Shown here in pieces: positions 1-6,880 of a DNA stretch of 33,791 bases. Below the pieces are notes generated by a model. That model ran no database searches, was not told the origin of the DNA, and was given only the letters and a program-made list of their open reading frames with translations. Where the stretch lies: assembly GCA_947566705.1 (NCBI GenBank), contig CANOLA010000032.1:1-33791 (forward strand), read 5' to 3'. This DNA comes from an uncultured Lachnospiraceae bacterium (GTDB lineage Bacteria > Bacillota > Clostridia > Lachnospirales > Lachnospiraceae). Every line of letters starts with the position of its first letter. Position 1 is the stretch's first letter. A program made the translations under genes and the position numbers.

Positions 1-692
1 GTCTGAGACTTTGCAGCGGGCTTTCGCCCACATGAAGTTTTTCATAGTATGGATTTAAAAAATATTTGATAAAAACAATATGTAAAACTGTTTTTGCATC
101 TTCTTTTCCGATACGGTCTGTTATATTTTCAGACATCAGCAGTTTTTTTAATTCTGACAGGAAAATACGGACTTTCCGGACCGAAATACAGTCTGAAAGG
201 TTAATGTTAAGATTGATATCAGCTCCAAGTAAATGATTCATTTTGTATAGTCCTGAAAAGTTGTGGCATATTCCGCGTACATAATCCATTTTCAATGGTG
301 TGTCTGACATTCCGAGGTCTTTCCAGAGATATTCCACAAGTTTTTCGTAGGGGATTACGGTTAGATTAACAGTATAGGGAATATATTTTTCAAGATAATC
401 CCTTTCTTTATACAGTATTTCCGGGTTGGAAATGTTGTCTGATTCATTTTTCCATGGGAGTATTATAAGTATCACCAACAATGCTGCTGTCCCGATGGGG
501 AACAATATTTTTGCAGTCCGGAAAAAACTTATATGGTCTGTAAAATGTTGAAACAGGATAACCAGCCAGACAGCAGTAAAGAAAAAAAAATATATATATA
601 TCAGGTTGAAATGGTTTCAGCAGATAAATAGCTGTGGAAATCAGGGCAGCAGCCAAAAATTTAATGATTAACTGAGCCGCTTTATTTTTCAT
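1..692 (-). pseudogene. Frameshifted multi-pass membrane protein, runs off left edge
   Basis: Reading leftward from the ATG at 692, the first frame (AAAGC-rich start, residues MKNKAAQLIIKFLAAALIS) stops at 444 after 82 codons. A second frame is open from about position 600 down to base 1 and beyond the window. Joined at the nine-T run (minus strand, about 582-590, next to five TA repeats), the two give one protein: three hydrophobic segments (near residues 8-28, 34-52 and 62-88, the last containing PIGTAALLVILIILPW), then a polar domain of at least 140 residues. Deleting a single T restores the frame. The family is not recognised. It could be a true pseudogene, a phase-variable gene switched by the homopolymer, or a sequencing error in the run. 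The gene is incomplete in the window. Confidence 0.7.
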
Positions 693-965
693 TTTTAATT
701 CTCCGGTCGTTTACAGCATTATAAAGCTGCTGGGCTGATTTTTTACTTTAATTATAACAGTATACTGATACAGGGGGCAAGGTCAGGGATAAAATATAAA
801 TCTTACCTCAGTAAATGCAGAAACGTGAGCAGTTATAAAAAAGTAATCTCTATGCTTAAAAAGGAAAAGAAACATAAAAATATTGCTGAAGCACTGGACA
901 TTTTCAAAGTGGAGACGATAATGCATTTCATGGGAAAAAGACAACAAACAATTCGGAGATAAAAA
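693..965. other. Intergenic stretch with a possible 36-codon relic
   Basis: This AT-rich gap lies between two divergent genes. The only coding-like piece is a plus-strand frame at 852-962 starting MLKKEKKHKNIAEALDIFKV. It has no good ribosome site and looks like a relic. No RNA gene or repeat was recognised. Confidence 0.3.
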
Positions 966-994
966 TTGACAGATGTGCACATATATAGTAGTAT
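966..994 (+). promoter_or_regulatory. Sigma-A type promoter of the RelA/SpoT-domain gene
   Basis: TTGACA (966-971), a 17-base spacer and TAGTAT (989-994) form a near-consensus promoter 35 bases before the ATG at 1029. The upstream in-frame TTG at 966 is part of the -35 box, so it cannot be the translation start. This supports the ATG at 1029. Confidence 0.7.
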
Positions 995-1028
995 ATTCAT
1001 ACATATACTTCATAAGGGACAGATAAAT

Positions 1029-1985
1029 ATGACAAATGAAGAATGGCGTAAATGGTGGAGTACATTTTTGCATGACAGAAAGCTTCTGAATAAAGTCAGA
1101 GAACTTGACCAGATAGATGCTTTAAAGGGGCATGATACCCTGACGGAGAAAATCTGTTATGAGATTTATCAGAATTATGATAAAATCGAAAAAGCATGCA
1201 GTGAAATAAAAAACAGTCTGGTTAGTACCCTTGGACAGCTGGAGCAGGTTCATTTACAAAGTGGCCGTGTTAAAACAAAGAACAGTCTGATAGAAAAGAT
1301 AATTCGTAAACGATATGAAAATATAGGATCGGAAACAAGTGATTATGCAGATATAGACAGCAGTAATTATCTGGACATTATTACAGATATTATCGGAATA
1401 CGGTTAATTGTTAATTATCGTGGAAAATGGCAGGATATACATAATGAGATTTTAAAACGGTTTCCATTAAAAGAGCTTCAGGCGTACGACGGAGTAGAAC
1501 ATTTGTCCCATATCAGGGGAGAAAATTTTCTCGCAGAAATTCCAGTAGTATATTATGCAAAGGGTGACTCCATAGAGCAGTACCGTCTGCAGCATCTGGT
1601 CGCCAAAGAACATAAGAAAGGTTACCGGAGCATTCATTATGTAATCAGCTATCAGGATTGTTATGTGGAACTGCAGGTCAGGACAATATATGATGAGGCG
1701 TGGAGTGACTGTGACCATCGGTATGTGTACAAACATGAGGCTAAGCCGAATAATCTGGCTTTGAGCAGTTTATCCCATATTTTATGCATAATAACGAATG
1801 TTGCAAATGATATCGGAGATAATATGCATGATATTTTTGAGGATAACAGGTTTTCTGGGGTTGCGGGAAGTTACTGGATTGCATCGGAAAAGGATATTCA
1901 GTTCTTTAAAGACCGACTGGTTAAATTAAAAGAAGCGGAAGAGGATTTAAAATCATTCATCAGTAAACTGAAAACAACCGAATAA
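1029..1985 (+). CDS. RelA/SpoT-domain protein, putative (p)ppGpp-type synthetase
   Basis: The 318-residue protein carries a nucleotidyltransferase domain of the RelA/SpoT synthetase family. It has GRVK at 79-82, the DIIGIRLI strand near 120-127, KKGYRSIHY near 196-204, ELQVRT near 214-219, and W225 followed by H230 where synthetases have the W...EHxxRYK-like segment. Members of the family transfer pyrophosphate from ATP to GDP or GTP, and some toxic relatives pyrophosphorylate tRNA or adenine nucleotides. No HD hydrolase, TGS or ACT domain is present, so this is a stand-alone synthetase with long helical ends. The ATG at 1029 follows AAGGGAC and the promoter at 966. Two small genes follow closely, which suggests an operon. 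The substrate cannot be decided from sequence. Confidence 0.8.
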   Translation: MTNEEWRKWWSTFLHDRKLLNKVRELDQIDALKGHDTLTEKICYEIYQNYDKIEKACSEIKNSLVSTLGQLEQVHLQSGRVKTKNSLIEKIIRKRYENIGSETSDYADIDSSNYLDIITDIIGIRLIVNYRGKWQDIHNEILKRFPLKELQAYDGVEHLSHIRGENFLAEIPVVYYAKGDSIEQYRLQHLVAKEHKKGYRSIHYVISYQDCYVELQVRTIYDEAWSDCDHRYVYKHEAKPNNLALSSLSHILCIITNVANDIGDNMHDIFEDNRFSGVAGSYWIASEKDIQFFKDRLVKLKEAEEDLKSFISKLKTTE

Positions 1986-2015
1986 ATATATTTGGGCATA
2001 TCTGGGAGAAAACGC

Positions 2016-2222
2016 ATGGATAATACAAAACGATCTGATTTATTTATAAAGAAAATAGAAGATGGAAGACTTGAGAAACGTCATTTGACTAATCATGGTG
2101 AAAATTATACTGATGGACCGGAGAAGATTGCAGCTGAGAGGTTTAACCAGTATCTGGGGTCATGTGGTTATCATCTGATGAAATACCGTATGGGAATGGG
2201 GGCAGGAATTTATCGTGGATGA
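2016..2222 (+). CDS. Small hypothetical protein (68 aa)
   Basis: This small, charged protein begins MDNTKRSDLFIKKIEDGRLE and has a Gly/Met-rich end. The ATG at 2016 has GGGAG seven bases upstream, better than the in-frame TTG at 1992. It starts 30 bases after the RelA/SpoT-domain gene and overlaps the next gene by eight bases, so the three are probably co-transcribed and translationally coupled. No family is recognised. Its size and position would suit an antitoxin or regulator of the synthetase, but that is only inference from context. Confidence 0.5.
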   Translation: MDNTKRSDLFIKKIEDGRLEKRHLTNHGENYTDGPEKIAAERFNQYLGSCGYHLMKYRMGMGAGIYRG

Positions 2223-2772
2223 CAGAAATCTTATGGAGATGGATTCTAATGGCTACCAGTATCTGCTGGACAAGTTTGGCAGGGAAAAGATAAAATCCCG
2301 GTTTGAGTATATCAATACAATATTAGAGGAATATATTAAACAGCATCAGTATGAAAAGAGAGTTATCGTCTGCCAGAATATGATTGAACATGTTGTGATT
2401 GATTATTTTGTCGATATTGACAGACTGAAGGAATTTCAGGAAATTGAATATGTAAATGAAATCAAAATATATGCATATTTGTCATACTGGATGTTAAGAC
2501 ATAAACCTCTGCAGGTGACAGGCAGTGACGGACAGGATGATCTGGTATTTGTGAATGAAGAATGTGTGGCTGATTTTTTACTCAGCTTTCTTTTATCCCA
2601 GCCGGAAAATGTCCCTTTCCTAGCAGAACAAATGGAAAAAATTGATGAATTTGCCAAAACGCTTGTATATTATTTTTCTTACCGGGAATATTCGGCGAAA
2701 AGCATTGAGTTAATGATGCTGGCTTTTGGTGCTGGAAGGGGTTACCAGTATTCAGTGGATTACCAGCAATAG
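2215..2772 (+). CDS. Hypothetical protein (185 aa), third gene of the RelA/SpoT cluster
   Basis: The protein is predicted mainly helical, acidic and soluble, with no signal peptide or membrane segment. It contains IKSRFEYINTILEEYIKQHQ near residues 23-42 and SQPENVPFLAEQMEKIDEFA in its last third. The GTG start at 2215 has AGGA seven bases upstream and overlaps the previous stop. An ATG at 2233 is an alternative. The family is not recognised. A terminator about 50 bases downstream closes the cluster. A function linked to the upstream synthetase is inferred from gene order only. Confidence 0.6.
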   Translation: MDDRNLMEMDSNGYQYLLDKFGREKIKSRFEYINTILEEYIKQHQYEKRVIVCQNMIEHVVIDYFVDIDRLKEFQEIEYVNEIKIYAYLSYWMLRHKPLQVTGSDGQDDLVFVNEECVADFLLSFLLSQPENVPFLAEQMEKIDEFAKTLVYYFSYREYSAKSIELMMLAFGAGRGYQYSVDYQQ

Positions 2773-2823
2773 GAATCAGGTAAGATGATTTTATAGCATT
2801 ATAGAGAAAAGAGCAGGGAATGA

Positions 2824-2847
2824 AAAGACACCTCAGGGTGTCTTTTT
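2824..2847 (+). terminator. Rho-independent terminator
   Basis: A nine-base-pair stem (AAAGACACC / GGTGTCTTT) with a four-base loop is followed by T residues. It sits about 50 bases after the 185-aa gene and ends the RelA/SpoT cluster. Its right arm overlaps the start of the ABC exporter relic. Confidence 0.65.
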
Positions 2848-3006
2848 CTGTACTGGACTACAGAACTGACAAAAAGCTCCGTGAGGCGCTTAAAAAGGAA
2901 TGCGCAGATACGACAAGGCTCATTGTTGCGCAGCGGATCGGAACCATCCGTGATGCTGACCGGATTATTGTTCTTGATGAAGGGAAAATGGCAGGAATGG
3001 GAGGAC
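2841..3006 (+). pseudogene. C-terminal scrap of an ABC exporter ATPase
   Basis: The translation SFSVLDYRTDKKLREALKKE followed by TTRLIVAQRIGTIRDADRII and VLDEGKMAGMG matches the D-loop to H-loop end of a multidrug-type ABC exporter (canonical SALD-x-x-T and I-x-x-AxRI...ADxIxVLdeG). The Walker A motif, signature and membrane domain are absent, and the homology stops at GMG near 3006 where the frame runs into unrelated sequence. In an intact exporter the last residues would continue with a THEELL-like tail. This is a relic left by deletion or insertion of the AT-rich block that follows. Confidence 0.75.
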
Positions 3007-3036
3007 CGGACGGCAGGGGAAACGAGGAAAAGGCAC

Positions 3037-3735
3037 ATGACCTTTTATTTGGATGGAATAGAAGCATATGTGGAATGTAATTATAAAGGACTTAATTTTG
3101 CAAATAAAATAAAAGACTTAAATGGAAATAAGAGTTATTATTACGATTATATTAGAAATCAAATAATAGGAGAAGATAATGTTGATATTTCCATTAAACA
3201 GTTTGTTGTAGAGAACATGATACGGGTACTGACTGTTCCATCCATTATGGACGAATCATATGAATTTGCAACAATTTACGAAAAAACAGATGATTTTGCT
3301 CAAACATTGTTTATGCTCGATATGTATAATTTATATAATATTGTACCGATTGATTTCGGGGTTGTTATGAGAGAGGGTATCATGGAAGGGTGTGAAGAGC
3401 TTATTGGCGATTACACGTTTGAAATGTTTTGTGAAGATTTGGAGCATGATGATTCTATACCAACAAAAACAGAAATAAAAGTATTTCAAGTTGTTTTAAA
3501 TGAAGAATCTGAGTGTATTTTACCGTTTAATGTAAACGCGGGTTTTGGCTCAAACTATTCATTTGATGCAAAAGATCAGGTGTATCTTAAGAGTATACTA
3601 TTGCCACGTTTGAAAATAATTCTCCCGTATCTAGTGGATGGGGTTATTCTTAAAAATGCTGTAATCAATATTGTAGATGACAGTTTTTATCCAAATGTTT
3701 CACGAGACAGATTGGGCAGTGATTGGCTCAAATGA
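3037..3735 (+). CDS. Truncated Hsp90-like protein fragment (232 aa), uncertain
   Basis: The frame is open from 2881, but its first part is an out-of-frame reading of the ABC relic, so the ATG at 3037 (after GAGGAAAAGG) is the first plausible start. The C-terminal part, GVILKNAVINIVDDSFYPNV followed by SRDRL, resembles the segment of Hsp90/HtpG middle domains ending in DDLPLNVSRE. No GHKL ATPase motifs (N-box, GxGxG) are present, and the protein ends abruptly at 3735. Both ends therefore look lost. The region is distinctly AT-rich with att/gtt/aaa-biased codons, unlike the flanking DNA, which suggests horizontal transfer. It may be a dead fragment. The Hsp90 link rests on one motif. Confidence 0.4.
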   Translation: MTFYLDGIEAYVECNYKGLNFANKIKDLNGNKSYYYDYIRNQIIGEDNVDISIKQFVVENMIRVLTVPSIMDESYEFATIYEKTDDFAQTLFMLDMYNLYNIVPIDFGVVMREGIMEGCEELIGDYTFEMFCEDLEHDDSIPTKTEIKVFQVVLNEESECILPFNVNAGFGSNYSFDAKDQVYLKSILLPRLKIILPYLVDGVILKNAVINIVDDSFYPNVSRDRLGSDWLK

Positions 3736-3818
3736 GTGTTTTCGATTTCTTTTCTCATTTTTGTTATAGCAATGATGAAGAAACAAGACAGAATTATTTA
3801 AGACTAAGGAGGAATGTT

Positions 3819-4154
3819 ATGTTGAAGCTGGAGATAAAATTGGATGAAAACAAAATAAATAAGAAACAACAGTACGATGTTGCCAGTATTTATCAAGCAT
3901 TAGATCAGGCTTTTGATAGTTATCATTTAAAAAAAGAAATCGGGACGGATGGAACGATTGTTTTTTATGGAAGTGGAAATTCTGGAGATTATGGAGCATT
4001 CGGTTGTATTATCACGTCTCTGAAAGATAAATCATGGTTTATGGATTATGTAATAAAGTGGATTTGGTACAATAGCGATGATGGTGAGAATGAAAATGAT
4101 TTTATCGTTGAAGATGTTTTGTATCATTATACAAAGAGAATGAGTGCAGCATAA
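3819..4154 (+). CDS. Putative partner of the VapD-like protein (111 aa)
   Basis: The ATG at 3819 has a strong AAGGAGG six bases upstream, so the longer in-frame TTG start at 3723 is rejected. The protein starts MLKLEIKLDENKINKKQQYD and has a central Gly-rich turn (FYGSGNSGDYGAF, near residues 52-64) and an acidic C terminus. No known fold is recognised. Its stop codon overlaps the ATG of the VapD-like gene (TAATG), which implies coupled translation. In Haemophilus, VapD is paired with a small antitoxin, VapX, so this gene may be an antitoxin or co-factor. That assignment is inference from gene order. Confidence 0.6.
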   Translation: MLKLEIKLDENKINKKQQYDVASIYQALDQAFDSYHLKKEIGTDGTIVFYGSGNSGDYGAFGCIITSLKDKSWFMDYVIKWIWYNSDDGENENDFIVEDVLYHYTKRMSAA

Positions 4155-4489
4155 TGGCAGAACGTGAGGCAAAATATTTCAAAGCACTTTATTTTGATTT
4201 GTGCGTAAAAGACTTAGAAAAGTATTATTCTGCTGCGAATCCCAGAGGTGCCTATCGGAAAATACAAGGTTATTTGCAACAACGACAGTTTACCCATGAA
4301 CAGTATTCAGGTTATCATTCACAATATAAAACAACAGATTTGGATATTTTTGATTTGATGTATGAAATGAACAAAGAATTTCCGTGGATTGGACGTTGTC
4401 TGAATCATTTTGAGGTAACCAATGTAGGAGCAAATCATGATTTAATGCAGTTGTTTGGTGAGCCATTGCAAGAACCGAAAAAATTGTAA
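4154..4489 (+). CDS. vapD: VapD-like putative endoribonuclease (Cas2-related fold)
   Basis: The 111-residue protein resembles the VapD family. It has an N-terminal strand with KALYFDLCVKDLEKYY (Asp15 in the position of the family's catalytic Asp), then AYRKIQGYLQQRQFTHEQYS, where VapD has an AY-x-x-I...L...GF-x-x-QGS segment. LMYEMNKEFPWIGRCLNHFE follows, matching the L...KYPW...V...I-x-RIE segment. VapD proteins are small ribonucleases with a ferredoxin-like Cas2 fold, and some act as toxins. This copy has about 15 extra residues at both ends compared with classic VapD, and Tyr51-Ser52 where QGS is usual. It starts on the stop of the preceding gene and has no good ribosome site of its own, so it is probably translated only when its partner is. 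Catalysis is not proven here. Confidence 0.75.
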   Translation: MAEREAKYFKALYFDLCVKDLEKYYSAANPRGAYRKIQGYLQQRQFTHEQYSGYHSQYKTTDLDIFDLMYEMNKEFPWIGRCLNHFEVTNVGANHDLMQLFGEPLQEPKKL

Positions 4490-4633
4490 CATATTTCTGA
4501 TTTATAGTTAATTAAAATTTGGGGGAACTGCGAAAGAGACATTGGTTAAGAGCAGTAAACAATTACTGCAAAGCCAGTAAAATACATAGTTCCGGGATTA
4601 TGTGATAGGGACAGGGGAAAGTTCGCAGAACAC

Positions 4634-4852
4634 ATGGGAAAATCAATTTATGGTAACGGCTACTATCCATTTTTCCAATGGGCAGGCAGTGATATCATCC
4701 AGTTTTTAATATCCACGAATATTAATAAAAATGAATATGACAGCAAAATAGGTTGTGCTATCTGTTAATTTTGTGTATACTTAAAAGAGAAAATATGCAG
4801 GAAAAACAGACATTTATTCTGGAATGGAAAAAAGACAGGGTAAAGGATTTCC
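4634..4852 (+). repeat. Degenerate copy of the Rpn gene upstream region
   Basis: About 219 bases align closely with 7876-8091, with one net 3-base indel. The shared part covers a short upstream frame (containing PFFQWAGS in both copies), the promoter/leader and the first codons of the Rpn-type nuclease. The similarity begins at the same point in both copies, at an ATGG preceded by unrelated sequence, as expected if the Rpn gene and its leader move or duplicate as a unit. Confidence 0.75.
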
Positions 4853-4893
4853 TGACGTACGGACTTATGAAATCCATAAAAGTTAATGATTGA
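4795..4893 (+). pseudogene. 5' relic of an Rpn-type nuclease gene
   Basis: A 32-codon frame, MQEKQTFILEWKKDRVKDFL and on to a TGA at 4891, matches the start of the intact gene at 8034 (MQKKQTLTLEQKKERVKDF). The match ends at codon 19, and the rest is unrelated. The nuclease domain is gone. Upstream ACTTAAAAGAG is the same leader and ribosome site as in the intact copy, slightly decayed. Confidence 0.7.
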
Positions 4894-4908
4894 AAAAGGA
4901 GGGGAGAT

Positions 4909-5427
4909 ATGGCAAATCCGGATTTCCAGTCAGGTGAAATTCTGCTGGATATTACGAGGTCCGAATACCAGAATGAATTCAGCAGGACATCCGTTATTGA
5001 TTCAAAAGTTGGTATTACACTGCCGGTTATTGCAACATATTTTTTTCTGGTACTGCAGTTTGACAGCATTAAAAGTATATTTGCATCAAAGCCGGATACG
5101 CGGAATGCAGTAACAGCATTAATTTCTGTATGCAGCCCTCTGGTCTATATTGCGGCAATTATCTTTGCAGGTACTGCACTTGTGTATCTGTTCCGCGCGA
5201 TTATGTCGCAGTCATATATGTCGGTGGAGCCTTGTTTTTTTAATGACAAGGAAAAAATGTCAAAGCCCAGAGAGGTCTTTTCGGCTGTGATGGTTACATA
5301 TTATATCCGGGCACTGGAATATAACCGTGAAAAAAATAATGCCAGAATTGTGCTTTATAAACGGGGGTGGCTGTTTACGATGGTTTCACTGGGACTGTTT
5401 GTGTGTTATATTTTTTTAACCCGGTAA
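4909..5427 (+). CDS. Three-helix membrane protein, unknown
   Basis: The 172-residue protein has about 30 polar N-terminal residues (MANPDFQSGEILLDITRSEY), then hydrophobic helices near 38-55 (ITLPVIATYFFLVLQF), 78-100 (VCSPLVYIAAIIFAGTALVY) and 153-170 (WLFTMVSLGLFVCYIFL). A cytosolic loop of about 50 residues lies between the last two, ending in YNREKNNARIVLYKRG. This layout (amphipathic N terminus, paired helices, basic helix before a last helix) recalls small SLATT- or Pycsar-type effector membrane proteins, but I cannot establish homology. A strong AAGGAGGGG lies just before the ATG. The next gene begins 22 bases later. Confidence 0.6.
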   Translation: MANPDFQSGEILLDITRSEYQNEFSRTSVIDSKVGITLPVIATYFFLVLQFDSIKSIFASKPDTRNAVTALISVCSPLVYIAAIIFAGTALVYLFRAIMSQSYMSVEPCFFNDKEKMSKPREVFSAVMVTYYIRALEYNREKNNARIVLYKRGWLFTMVSLGLFVCYIFLTR

Positions 5428-5449
5428 AGGGGATGAAAGGAGGAAAATT

Positions 5450-5752
5450 TTGAGTATTGATGATTTTAATGAAATCCTAAGGCAGCTGGATGGTGGAAAA
5501 AATCCAACAGAGGAGTTATCCGGTGACGATGGGGGAGATACTGGAAATTCGGTGAAAAAATCCAAAAAGCCGGTGTCCGGTTCTGGAAAAACAAAGACAG
5601 TCAGCGGGCTGATAGAGGTAGCGCGAAGCCCGGTGCCAGAGACTGCAGGGGCAGGAAAAGTCAGCTTCAGTAAGGTTACAGGAATGAAGAAAGCCGGTTT
5701 GGCACTTCATTCCGCAATGGAAAATATAAAGGATATAAAACCAGGCAGATAA
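5450..5752 (+). CDS. Low-complexity small protein (100 aa)
   Basis: A TTG start is supported by AGGAGGA six bases upstream. The protein is hydrophilic and rich in Gly, Ser, Lys and Asp (GDDGGDTGNSVKKSKKPVSG near 25-44), probably disordered, with a short helical end. No family is recognised. It lies 22 bases after the three-helix membrane gene and is probably co-translated with it, perhaps as a soluble partner. Confidence 0.5.
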   Translation: MSIDDFNEILRQLDGGKNPTEELSGDDGGDTGNSVKKSKKPVSGSGKTKTVSGLIEVARSPVPETAGAGKVSFSKVTGMKKAGLALHSAMENIKDIKPGR

Positions 5753-5843
5753 ACAGACGTATTTAAAAGTAATGGTATTAAAGAAACTGTCAGATAAAAT
5801 AAATTGTGTCAGATTTTGATATTCAGGGGGGGTAAGACATCAT

Positions 5844-6689
5844 ATGAATGTAATAATACTTGGCTCCGGCGGCTGTGTCAGTACACCGAGGGCATGCTGT
5901 AACTGCCGTGTATGTACAGAGGCGCGGCTGAAAGGATTTCCTTATGCACGGACAGGATGCAGCCTGTTTATTGAAGAGGCGAATATACTGATTGATACAC
6001 CGGAAGATATCAATGCTTCATTGAACAATGCAGATATACAGAAAGTGGAACATATTTTATACAGTCACTGCGATCCCGACCACACAATGGGAATGCGTGT
6101 GATTGAACAGTTGAACATGGACTGGCTTGCTGCCTCACTGGGAAAGAAAACGGATTATCCGATTGAAGTTGCTTCCCTGCCTGCGGTTCTTGAAGACATA
6201 AAAAAACAGGGGACAAAGTTTGGATCAGCCATTGAATATTATGAAGCAAAAGGTCTTGTATATACAAGGGAAATCCATACTTTGAAAGCTGGCAGTATTT
6301 TGACAGAGCTGGTTCCGGTAAATGAACAGGAACATGTGGCGGTATTTGTAATTTCTTCAAACGGCAAAAAAATAATTTATGCGCCATGTGACGTAAAGCC
6401 ATTTCCGGAATCAGAGAAATTTCAGGATGCGGATGTTTTGATTATTGGCAATACAATTGTTGGTGACGTATTAAAGGACGGGTTTGTCTTAAAAGAAGAT
6501 AATTCGCTGAGAAATGAACTGTTTACTCTGGATGAAATTGATTCCATAAGAAAACAGTATAAAATTAAAAAGGTCATTATTACGCATTTAGAGGAAGACT
6601 GGGGAAAATCTTATGATGATTATAGGGAACTGGAGAGAGAACTGGACTCTGTATATTTTGCGTATGACGGATTGAAAATACAACTGTAA
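5844..6689 (+). CDS. MBL-fold metallohydrolase, PhnP-like with altered metal motif
   Basis: The 281-residue protein has the opening of PhnP-type metallo-beta-lactamase-fold phosphodiesterases: LGSGGCVSTP (6-15), then CCNCRVC (18-24), the Cys cluster that binds a structural zinc in PhnP, and ILIDTPEDI (48-56). The metal motif HxHxDH appears as H75-C-D-P-D79-H80, so the second His is replaced by Asp. Later candidate ligands are D173 (APCDVKP) and H247 (ITHLEEDW). PhnP cleaves cyclic phosphodiesters. The substrate here is unknown, and no phosphonate genes are nearby. GGGGGG precedes the ATG at a relaxed distance. It appears intact and transcribed alone. Confidence 0.75.
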   Translation: MNVIILGSGGCVSTPRACCNCRVCTEARLKGFPYARTGCSLFIEEANILIDTPEDINASLNNADIQKVEHILYSHCDPDHTMGMRVIEQLNMDWLAASLGKKTDYPIEVASLPAVLEDIKKQGTKFGSAIEYYEAKGLVYTREIHTLKAGSILTELVPVNEQEHVAVFVISSNGKKIIYAPCDVKPFPESEKFQDADVLIIGNTIVGDVLKDGFVLKEDNSLRNELFTLDEIDSIRKQYKIKKVIITHLEEDWGKSYDDYRELERELDSVYFAYDGLKIQL

Positions 6690-6697
6690 ATAAGATC

Positions 6698-6719
6698 AGG
6701 GCTGGTTTCTGCCAGCCCT
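6698..6719. terminator. Stem-loop after the MBL gene
   Basis: An eight-base-pair GC-rich stem (AGGGCTGG / CCAGCCCT) with a six-base loop sits eight bases after the MBL stop. It lacks a clear T run on either strand, so it may be a weak bidirectional terminator. Confidence 0.45.
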
Positions 6720-6880
6720 TAAGACAAATCAAATTCCCATCTTCAAATGCAGTTTCTATCCATATCCTTTTAGCATCCAGTGCATTTGTCATCGGTATAA
6801 TTTCGAATACTCCATTTATTCTAGGGCTTAAAACTTTTCTGTCTGCAATTTGCTGCGGTAACAAATTAAAAAAATAATTG

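Noticed and set aside
966-1028. Longer start (TTG at 966) for the RelA/SpoT-domain gene
   Set aside because: That TTG is the -35 box TTGACA of a good promoter, so it should not be transcribed.
4154-4489. Cas2 of a CRISPR system
   Set aside because: The fold is related, but the residues match VapD better, and there is no cas1 or repeat array nearby.
6720-6864. Minus-strand frame reading VLSPRINGVFEIIPMTNALD as a small gene
   Set aside because: It reads like a protein tail, but there is no convincing start or ribosome site, it runs into the MBL gene and hairpin, and no family is recognised. It is at most a relic.
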